DNA of 64,000 nucleotides. It comes from Amycolatopsis lurida. GTDB lineage: Bacteria > Actinomycetota > Actinomycetes > Mycobacteriales > Pseudonocardiaceae. How positions within the stretch are numbered: position 1 is the stretch's first letter; each line of letters begins with the position of its first letter. A program made the position numbers and the translations under genes. Shown here piece by piece: positions 58,912 through 64,000 of the stretch. The notes below the pieces were generated by a model. It made no database searches. It was given only the letters and a program-made list of their open reading frames with translations, and had not been told where the DNA came from. The DNA is taken from assembly GCF_900105055.1 (NCBI RefSeq), contig NZ_FNTA01000004.1, positions 3,875,501 to 3,939,500 on the forward strand, written 5' to 3'.

Positions 58912-59044
58912 CCCGGACGGCACATCACGAGACGGCAACTACACCGACGAAGACAAAGCGGCACACTACGCAAGCTACGGCGAAGAGTTGCCCGACCTGC
59001 CGTGCGAGTGCGGGGCCAAGAACTGCGATGGGAGTTGCCCGTGA
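58901..59044 (+). CDS. 47-residue phage protein with CxCG-x4-C-x3-C putative metal-binding end
   Basis: The ATG at 58901 lies inside the end of the preceding small gene. The protein is polar (GNYTDEDKAAHYASYGEELPD) and ends LPCECGAKNCDGSCP, four cysteines in a zinc-knuckle-like spacing. Small actinophage proteins with such tails are common. Confidence 0.55.
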   Translation: MKANPDGTSRDGNYTDEDKAAHYASYGEELPDLPCECGAKNCDGSCP

Positions 59045-59118
59045 TCATTCATTGGTGGCGAGTCGGCTAAACCGCCGGCGGTCGACCCGGCGCGGGGCCG
59101 ACGTCGCCGGACACGAAA

Positions 59119-59166
59119 GCGGCCGCCCCGCGCTGCCCGTCGGAACGGGTAGCGCGGGGCGGCCGC
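59119..59166. terminator. 22-bp bidirectional terminator at the convergence of the prophage modules
   Basis: Arms 59119-59140 and 59145-59166 pair at 21 of 22 positions (the odd one G-U) around a CGGA loop. It separates the rightward early genes from the leftward tail and lysis genes, 8 bases past the holin-like gene's stop. Confidence 0.9.
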
Positions 59167-59174
59167 GTGGTGTG

Positions 59175-59510
59175 TCAGGTGCGCGGGGGCGGGTCGTCGA
59201 GGCTGTTCTGCAGCCGGTCGGGGTCGCCGCCCTGTGCGGCGACGTGGGCCTGCAGGTCGCCGAGCCACTCGGCGAGGTCGGTGGTGTTCCGCGGTGCCCG
59301 CCATGTTCCGATGGCGGCGAGGACCAGGGCGATACCGGCCGCGCCGGACGGGCTGACGTCGACCCCGGCGGCGTCGAGGACGGACGCGAACCCGACCCCG
59401 GTCGCGCCGCCCGCGACGGCGCCAAGCAGTTTCCAGAACCGGCGGGCGGTCGCGGCGAGCCGGGCGCCGAGGCCGGGTTCGTCGACCGGGCCGTGATGCT
59501 GCCCGGTCAC
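59175..59510 (-). CDS. Holin-like membrane protein
   Basis: The 111-residue protein has two hydrophobic segments (about 28-47 and 52-70: LLGAVAGGATGVGFASVLDAAG and PSGAAGIALVLAAIGTW) and a hydrophilic, acidic C-terminus. Size, topology and position directly after the endolysin fit a phage holin. The GTG overlaps the endolysin stop (GTGA). The family is not named with confidence. Confidence 0.65.
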   Translation of the reverse strand: MTGQHHGPVDEPGLGARLAATARRFWKLLGAVAGGATGVGFASVLDAAGVDVSPSGAAGIALVLAAIGTWRAPRNTTDLAEWLGDLQAHVAAQGGDPDRLQNSLDDPPPRT

Positions 59511-60268
59511 GCGATCGCCTGAATGAACACGGAGACGGGCGAGGCGCACGAGTACTCGATGTGGACTTTCGACGTGCCGCGCGGGATGCGGATTTCCTCG
59601 CCTTCTTGTACCTCGGTACGCCACCGGCCGGGGTCGCCGCCGGTTCCCTTGCCGGGGACGGGCGTCCAGTTGTAGAGGTGACCGCCGTAGATCACCGTCT
59701 TGGCGGCGAAAATCAGACTCACTTGGGCGGCCGGAGGTACGGCAAGTACCTCGTAGGTGGTGTCCATGGATGCGGGCAGAGTGGCCACGTTGTCCTCCGT
59801 CATCAGGATTCGGCCGGTGGGCCGGGGTGGGTTGGGCGGGTTCGGGGCGCCGGCGGCGCCGAGGTTCCACAGCACGGTGGAGTCGGCGCGGGATCCGGCG
59901 ACGACGGACACGTGCACGTGCGACGTGTGCGGGTTCGGCCCGCCGGTGTAGGGCTTCCACCCGATGCCGGGTGTCCAGATCCGGCGGTTCCAAATCAGAT
60001 ACTTGAGCCGCGGGTCGGCGTGCGTGGTGAGCCGGTCGGCGAGCCACTGCCCGTCGAGGTCGCCGGGATCGTGGGTGAAGTCCCGCGCGCACACCTGAAA
60101 CCGTCCGTCGCCGCGACGGTAGTCGTTGGGGTTGTGGTCCGACAGCCGGGCCGAGTGGTCAGCGTCGCCGATCGAGCCGTCGGACACGCGCGAGCGGTCC
60201 GGCTCGAGCGCGTTGACCTGACCGAGCAGGATGTCGAGCGAGTGCGCTACGTACCAGGGTTTCCCCAT
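59507..60268 (-). CDS. Phage endolysin with M15/VanY-like peptidase domain
   Basis: The 253-residue protein has metal-site residues in SARLSDHNPND (His45), CARDFTHDP (Asp63) and NPHTSHVHVSV (His117, His119), the layout of D-Ala-D-Ala carboxypeptidase/L,D-endopeptidase type lysins. The C-terminal half (about 150-253) is strand-rich and probably binds the cell wall or the phage tail. GTGAGGAC precedes the ATG at 60268. It is followed by a holin-like gene, completing the lysis cassette. Confidence 0.82.
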   Translation of the reverse strand: MGKPWYVAHSLDILLGQVNALEPDRSRVSDGSIGDADHSARLSDHNPNDYRRGDGRFQVCARDFTHDPGDLDGQWLADRLTTHADPRLKYLIWNRRIWTPGIGWKPYTGGPNPHTSHVHVSVVAGSRADSTVLWNLGAAGAPNPPNPPRPTGRILMTEDNVATLPASMDTTYEVLAVPPAAQVSLIFAAKTVIYGGHLYNWTPVPGKGTGGDPGRWRTEVQEGEEIRIPRGTSKVHIEYSCASPVSVFIQAIA

Positions 60269-60275
60269 GAGGTCC

Positions 60276-60587
60276 TCACTTTCCGATGAGGGTGAACACC
60301 CACGACAGGACAGCCACGAGCGCCATTGCCGCGAGGGAACCCCAGTACTTCCATGTGTCCTTTTTGGACGTCTGTATCTCAGTGATCGCCCGATCGTGTT
60401 CGTCGAGCCGACGTTTGATGACGGCTATCTCCGGGCCCTGCTCGAGCAGGTGCGCCCGGAGTTCGCGGGCGAGGTCGGCAATGTCGGTGCGCACACCGCC
60501 GAGTTCGCCGTGCAAGTCTGCGCGCAGGGCGGTTAGCTCCTCACGAACGTATTGCCAGCTAGCGGGATTTCCGGGTTCGGGGAGCAT
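60276..60587 (-). CDS. Coiled-coil, tail-anchored small phage membrane protein
   Basis: The 103-residue protein has a coiled coil (about 15-75) and one C-terminal helix (about 82-100), ending LIGK. This resembles XhlA/hemolysin-type accessory holins found near lysins. The ATG at 60587 has AAGGAGGG eight bases upstream. Role in lysis is inferred. Confidence 0.65.
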   Translation of the reverse strand: MLPEPGNPASWQYVREELTALRADLHGELGGVRTDIADLARELRAHLLEQGPEIAVIKRRLDEHDRAITEIQTSKKDTWKYWGSLAAMALVAVLSWVFTLIGK

Positions 60588-60599
60588 CGCGCGCCCTCC

Positions 60600-61358
60600 T
60601 TACTGTCGCATGTAGACGCTGGTGATCTGGCAGGCAGTCGACCCGGCGCCGCCGGTGTCAAGGCTGCATGTCAGCTGCACTGATACGTCGTTCTGGTCGA
60701 GCCACTGCGAGATGTCGTACGGTCCGCGCACCAAGTTCGATAGCCCCGTGTCGGTCCACTCGCCCACTGTGGTGCCGTTGAATTTCAGCCTGTACCGGGG
60801 AACATGGGCGCCGCCGATCGCGCGACCGGTCGTCGTTCGCAGCTCCACGAACTTGTGCAGGACAGACGCTCGGCCCTCCCACAGCGTCGTTTCCGACGCC
60901 AACCGAGAGTTGTCAATGAACATGTAGCCATAGGTGAAGCCGAGTTCCGGGTTAGGCGAAACGTCGCTTTCACACACAAACTTCGGATACATCGGAATGG
61001 GCAGCCACGGCCGTGCCATCCCGCCCGACCCGGCGGCGTTGTCCGAGAACAAGATCACGTCATTCTGGTCACGCATCGCGAAAAACGGTTCACCGGCGAA
61101 GTAGTCCGACTGCAGGACCAGGGAGCCGTTCTCCCGCCGGAGTGCGAAGACTTGCTTTCCCTCGCTGTTCGGTCCGATGTAGAGGATCCGGGTTCCCTGG
61201 TCGTCGACCATTTTGAGAAACGAGTCGTCGAGCAGGGTTATACCGCCTCGGCGGATGATCGCTGAGGTGAGGCCGGACAATTTCCGGAACGCCTCGAGCG
61301 CGCGTTCGAGCTTGCTCACACGGTCGACCAGGTTCGACGGTTGGTTGAGCTGCCCCAC
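60600..61358 (-). CDS. Phage minor tail/fibre protein
   Basis: The 252-residue protein starts with a coiled-coil segment (NLVDRVSKLERALEAFRKLS), followed by beta-rich repeats (GSLVLQSDYFAGEPFFAMRDQNDV) and a C-terminal jelly-roll-like domain (VRGPYDISQWLDQNDVSVQL). The layout of trimeric coiled coil then receptor-binding domain fits a small tail tip or fibre protein. GTG start with AAAGGA upstream. Confidence 0.65.
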   Translation of the reverse strand: MGQLNQPSNLVDRVSKLERALEAFRKLSGLTSAIIRRGGITLLDDSFLKMVDDQGTRILYIGPNSEGKQVFALRRENGSLVLQSDYFAGEPFFAMRDQNDVILFSDNAAGSGGMARPWLPIPMYPKFVCESDVSPNPELGFTYGYMFIDNSRLASETTLWEGRASVLHKFVELRTTTGRAIGGAHVPRYRLKFNGTTVGEWTDTGLSNLVRGPYDISQWLDQNDVSVQLTCSLDTGGAGSTACQITSVYMRQ

Positions 61359-61377
61359 GTGGTGAGTCCTTTCGGTG

Positions 61378-62514
61378 TTAGGCGACGTCGTCGAGCAGCG
61401 GGCCGCAGGTGAGCCGCACGGTTTCGCGGTCCTCGCCGGGTTTGATGGTCATGCCGATGATTCGCAGGCTGGTGTCGATCCCGGTGGGCACGAAGTCGTC
61501 CTCGATGATCACGTGCGCGTCGTCGCCGAGTCCCCATTCGCCGACGATCGGTGACCGGTCGCCGCGGACCTCGAGTTCCGGCAGGACGACCGGGAGGCGG
61601 GAGGCGAACAGGTCTGCGTCTGCGTGCTGCTGCAGGGTGTCGGTGTTCGACACGGTGGTGTAGGCGGTCTCGGATTCGATGAGGGGGAAACCGCCGGCGT
61701 AGCGGCTGGTGTCCTCGGCGACGGCGATCAACGTTCCGTCGTCGGATCCCTCGCCGGTGGCGAACCCGCGGGAGGCGTAGCGGGTCGCGTCACTCGGCCA
61801 CGTGTAGTCGACCAGGTTGGCGCCGAACTCGAACACCCACGGGCTGCCCTGTTGGCCGAGCCACGGTTCGCCCTGGCGGAACAGCCGGGTTGGCCGTCCG
61901 TTCTCGGGGCCGCCGGAGTCGAACATCATGTCGGCGCCGCCCTCGACCCCGGCGAGCTGCCGCAGCGCCTCCCCGACCCACGGCAGTTCATAGCCCGCGT
62001 ATTGGCGGGTGCGGTTGATCAGCGATAGCGACGTGTCGGCGATGATGCCGAGATCGCCGCCGGTGTGCGCTTGCGCCGAGGTGATCAGCCCGCGGGCGAT
62101 GGTGTTCTGATCGCCGCTGAACGTCAGCCTCATCTCGGCGATGTCGTAGGCGGGCGCTACCGGGAGCGTCAGCAGCGGCAGAACCTTGCGGTGATCGAAA
62201 AATGTCCACCAGTCACCACACCCGATCTCGACCGTGCGTGAGGTCGAGTTGTAACGGCGGGTCCAGATGATGCCGCCCCACATGACCTTGTCGTCGCGGT
62301 AGACGTAGAGGCACCGACGGCCGGGCATGGTCAGGTCGTAGGGATCCTTCACCTTGCGGAACGGGTTCGTTCGCGACTCGACCGAGAACGCTCCGCGGGC
62401 CGCCCCGGAATCGTTGAGACGCTTGGAATACTCCACATTGGACAACGGCAGTTCGGCGAGCGGGGCGTTGGTCAACAGGTCGTGCACCATGTAGGTGTAG
62501 ATCGGCGCCGCCAT
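61378..62514 (-). CDS. Gp37-like (siphovirus ReqiPepy6-type) phage tail protein
   Basis: The 378-residue protein starts APIYTYMVHDLLTNAPLAEL and holds CLYVYRDDKVMWGGIIWTR, VEIGCGDWWTFFDHRKVLP and GFATGEGSDDGTLIAVAED. This matches the Gp37-like family of siphovirus tail (baseplate hub) proteins. C-terminal IIGMTIKPGEDRETVRLTCGP is typical as well. The ATG overlaps the preceding gene's stop (ATGA). It probably joins the tail tube to receptor-binding parts. Confidence 0.8.
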   Translation of the reverse strand: MAAPIYTYMVHDLLTNAPLAELPLSNVEYSKRLNDSGAARGAFSVESRTNPFRKVKDPYDLTMPGRRCLYVYRDDKVMWGGIIWTRRYNSTSRTVEIGCGDWWTFFDHRKVLPLLTLPVAPAYDIAEMRLTFSGDQNTIARGLITSAQAHTGGDLGIIADTSLSLINRTRQYAGYELPWVGEALRQLAGVEGGADMMFDSGGPENGRPTRLFRQGEPWLGQQGSPWVFEFGANLVDYTWPSDATRYASRGFATGEGSDDGTLIAVAEDTSRYAGGFPLIESETAYTTVSNTDTLQQHADADLFASRLPVVLPELEVRGDRSPIVGEWGLGDDAHVIIEDDFVPTGIDTSLRIIGMTIKPGEDRETVRLTCGPLLDDVA

Positions 62515-62990
62515 CAGGGCCCCACGTCGTCGACGGTGAGCAACCACGAGTGGTTCGATGCGTCCGCCGGGATATTCACCGTGCCCGCCCCCGCGCGGCC
62601 AGTGAACGCAATGGTGTGGACACCGGTCGTGCTTGCGACGAATTCGCCCTCGATCGACACCGAGCTGTTGTCTCCTACGGATCCGCGGGACAGGTTCGGT
62701 GCTGCCTGCCCGCCCGGGATCAGGGTTCCGCCCGCACCGACCGTGGTCCCCACGACTTGCTCGAGCCGGAAAAATCCATTGGTGCCCACTGAGGTCGCAT
62801 TGGCGACGCACGTCATGCGAGCCCGGTAGCGGCGGCCACTGACCAGCGAGGGCTGCAGCCACGCGCCCGCCGATTCGCTGGTACCGAAAGACATGGCCGA
62901 TCCAGTTGCGCCGGACGCGGCCGAGGCAATCCGCCCCACCGGGCCGCGGTGGTAGGTCGTCCACGCGGAACCGGTCCACCTGTAGAGCAT
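62514..62990 (-). CDS. C-terminal part of a split tail protein
   Basis: The frame from ATG 62990 gives 158 residues: YRWTGSAWTTYHRGPVGRIA, then a jelly-roll-like domain (SFGTSESAGAWLQPSLVSGRRYRARMT). Eight codons upstream, in the same frame, is the TAA that ends the 63015-63752 gene, with LAFLTTDA between. There is no Shine-Dalgarno before ATG 62990. Both sides carry a similar G-W-x-x-x-Y-N-G/YRWTGSAW module, so the two were probably one protein with Gln where the TAA stands. Confidence 0.6.
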   Translation of the reverse strand: MLYRWTGSAWTTYHRGPVGRIASAASGATGSAMSFGTSESAGAWLQPSLVSGRRYRARMTCVANATSVGTNGFFRLEQVVGTTVGAGGTLIPGGQAAPNLSRGSVGDNSSVSIEGEFVASTTGVHTIAFTGRAGAGTVNIPADASNHSWLLTVDDVGP

Positions 62991-63014
62991 GGCGTCGGTG
63001 GTGAGGAACGCGAG

Positions 63015-63752
63015 TTATCCCGCGTAGGGGTCGGTGATGTCGGAGAGAGCACCGGTGGTCACGGTGCCTTGGCACTGCCATGTGCCCGACGTCGAGTTGT
63101 AGACCTCGGTCCAGCCCTTGTCGCGCCGGTAGATCGTGAGCCCCGGAACGGCCGGCAGTGCGGCACGTTCGGTCACCGATGCGACCGGGACGACACCTCC
63201 GAGCGCGACGATGCGAGGCGGCCGCAAGTCGTCGAGCATCGCGGCGGTGACCGTGGTTGCTCCGGCGGCGATCCGGATCCGCGCCAACGGCAGGTAGTCG
63301 GGGTAGAGCCCGCCGGCCGTCGGGTCGGGGTCGACCGGGCTGCCGCCCGGCGTTCCCTTGACCCGCAGCACCGTGAACGCGGTCGACCCGTCGGCGTAGT
63401 AGGTGTCGGTCTGCCGGGCGATGATCAGGTCACGCCTGGCGTTGGACGGGTCGGCCGGGTCGGTGCCGAGGACGTTGAGCATCTTGTCGGCGTCGAGCGT
63501 CGCGATGTACGGGCCCATGCCGCGGGTAGCCGGTACGGCTGCCTGAAACGCGGACACCCGGACGTTGACGTCGGGGGTCGGCGAGGTCGCGGCGACCAGC
63601 CCCGGCGAACCGGCGCCGTTGATGATCCCGATGCTTTTCGCGGTCGCGGTCGCGCCGGGCTGCAGGAGCGCGCCGATCGCCACGCGGGAATCCTCGGCGT
63701 CGAGGACGCGGGTAGCGCCGTTCATGGTCGCCCAGCTATCGCGTTCAGCCAC
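63015..63752 (-). CDS. Phage tail protein, N-terminal part of split gene
   Basis: The 245-residue product begins AERDSWATMNGATRVLDAED and contains YIATLDADKMLNVLGTDPADPSNARRD and IRIAAGATTVTAAMLDDLRPPR, patterns of actinophage tail-tip or fibre proteins. It ends GLTIYRRDKGWTEVYNST and SDITDPYAG, then TAA. GTG 63752 has GGAGGA upstream. See the downstream part for the readthrough question. Confidence 0.7.
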   Translation of the reverse strand: MAERDSWATMNGATRVLDAEDSRVAIGALLQPGATATAKSIGIINGAGSPGLVAATSPTPDVNVRVSAFQAAVPATRGMGPYIATLDADKMLNVLGTDPADPSNARRDLIIARQTDTYYADGSTAFTVLRVKGTPGGSPVDPDPTAGGLYPDYLPLARIRIAAGATTVTAAMLDDLRPPRIVALGGVVPVASVTERAALPAVPGLTIYRRDKGWTEVYNSTSGTWQCQGTVTTGALSDITDPYAG

Positions 63753-63767
63753 GGGAAATCCTCCGTC

Positions 63768-64000
63768 TCATTGGTAGGCGTCGCGCCAGTAGGCGCGGAG
63801 TTCGGCGGCCGGGTCGTAGGCGGCGCCGGTGAACTGGATCCGGGTCGGCTCGCCGGGCTCGAGCGGTGTCCACTGCGCGACGAACAGTCGTTGCCGCACG
63901 CTCACGCCGTGGATCTCGACGGTGCGGGTACCGGGCGCGGTGTCGATCCGCAGTGTCTGCCCGGCGAGGACGGTCCACGCGGGATCGAACATCAGGACGC
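63768..64000 (-). CDS. Dit-like phage tail protein, C-terminal part (5' end beyond window)
   Basis: The visible C-terminal 77 or so residues include GQTLRIDTAPGTRTVEIHGVS, QWTPLEPGEPTRIQFTGAAY and ELRAYWRDAYQ. This is the C-terminal pattern of distal tail proteins of siphoviruses (L-x-P-G strand pairs). The frame stays open to the right edge, so ATG 63992 need not be the start. It lies 15 bases upstream of the following tail gene. Confidence 0.65.
   Translation of the reverse strand, partial: VLMFDPAWTVLAGQTLRIDTAPGTRTVEIHGVSVRQRLFVAQWTPLEPGEPTRIQFTGAAYDPAAELRAYWRDAYQ

Larger units (their letters stand above)
54526..64000. mobile_element. Prophage, left part (continues beyond window)
   Basis: From about 54526 rightward the genes change to phage type: XRE-TPR regulator, overlapping small early genes, holin, endolysin and tail proteins including a Gp37-like and a Dit-like protein. 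The left boundary is placed where similarity to the broken XRE regulator gene ends (about 54505-54530). A tandem near-repeat TCTGGGGCA lies at about 54566-54585. No integrase, terminase, portal or capsid gene is in view, so size and integrity cannot be judged. Right att not seen. Confidence 0.8.

Noticed and set aside
54526..64000. Integrative conjugative element rather than prophage
   Set aside because: The XRE-TPR regulator would fit either, but the Dit-like, Gp37-like, endolysin and holin genes are phage morphogenesis and lysis genes.
1..64000. CRISPR array or rRNA operon
   Set aside because: No regularly spaced direct repeats and no rRNA-like sequence were seen on either strand.

Overview
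The window is high-GC actinobacterial chromosome. GTG starts, ATGA/GTGA overlaps, many apparently leaderless genes, an IdeR/DmdR-type iron regulon, a fused CydDC and many short perfect palindromes between genes all suggest a pseudonocardial actinomycete, most likely Amycolatopsis or a close relative. The genus is an inference from style and gene content; no rRNA is present.

Layout. 1-5.0 kb: cytochrome bd oxidase (cydA, cydB and a cydDC fusion cut by the window edge), all on the minus strand, with a repeat- and DnaA-box-rich gap between cydA and cydB. 5-10.3 kb: an S41 peptidase-like protein, a GDT1 family transporter, a DUF998 membrane protein and a divergent tyrosine-catabolism locus (hmgA against an unknown gene and an IclR regulator). 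10.5-14.1 kb: a substrate-binding/VWA protein with a coiled-coil partner, and a membrane protein. 14.1-18.3 kb: an iron-linked stretch with predicted IdeR boxes before a DUF2470 gene and before ferritin; a PPOX oxidoreductase, a CPBP protease and arginine deiminase lie between. 18.4-25.5 kb: a SigE-like sigma factor with a membrane partner, DUF952 and DUF5926 proteins, a secreted His-rich peptide, a P450, a small monooxygenase, a PIN toxin-antitoxin pair, DUF4328 and rhodanese.

25.5-34.7 kb: two sodium/solute symporters with DUF485 and small membrane partners and a LytTR response regulator. A LytS-type kinase lies nearby, separated from the regulator by a secreted GH16 glucanase and an SppA-like protease. 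34.9-42.3 kb: serine hydrolase, Fpg/Nei glycosylase, an ECF sigma factor fused to a zinc-finger/membrane/extracellular tail, tRNA-Gly(GCC), a YiaA-like protein, an orphan Imm7/DUF2716 immunity pair and unknowns. 42.5-49.6 kb: two paralogous membrane proteins flank a 1067-residue methyltransferase-GT2-GT4 protein and a divergent AlgJ/AlgX-like SGNH protein, a probable cell-surface glycan locus. 49.9-53.9 kb: a 26-residue membrane peptide, a NarL-type two-component system, an excisionase-like antitoxin with PIN toxin, and a membrane protein.

54.5-64.0 kb: a prophage that runs off the right edge. Its left junction appears to lie in the HTH-coding part of an XRE/MmyB-like regulator, which survives only as a pseudogene (in-frame TAA plus frameshift). 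Inside the prophage, rightward genes are a PIG-V-like membrane glycosyltransferase (probable cargo), an XRE-TPR regulator and a chain of overlapping small early genes. They meet, at a 22-bp terminator hairpin, the leftward tail and lysis module (Dit-like protein, split tail protein, Gp37-like protein, tail protein, small membrane protein, peptidase-type endolysin, holin). No integrase, terminase or capsid gene is in view.

The points I find most worth pursuing are the His-rich secreted peptide, the iron-box hairpin before ferritin, the sigma/anti-sigma fusion, the prophage junction in the regulator pseudogene, and the tail gene interrupted by a single TAA where Gln would be expected.
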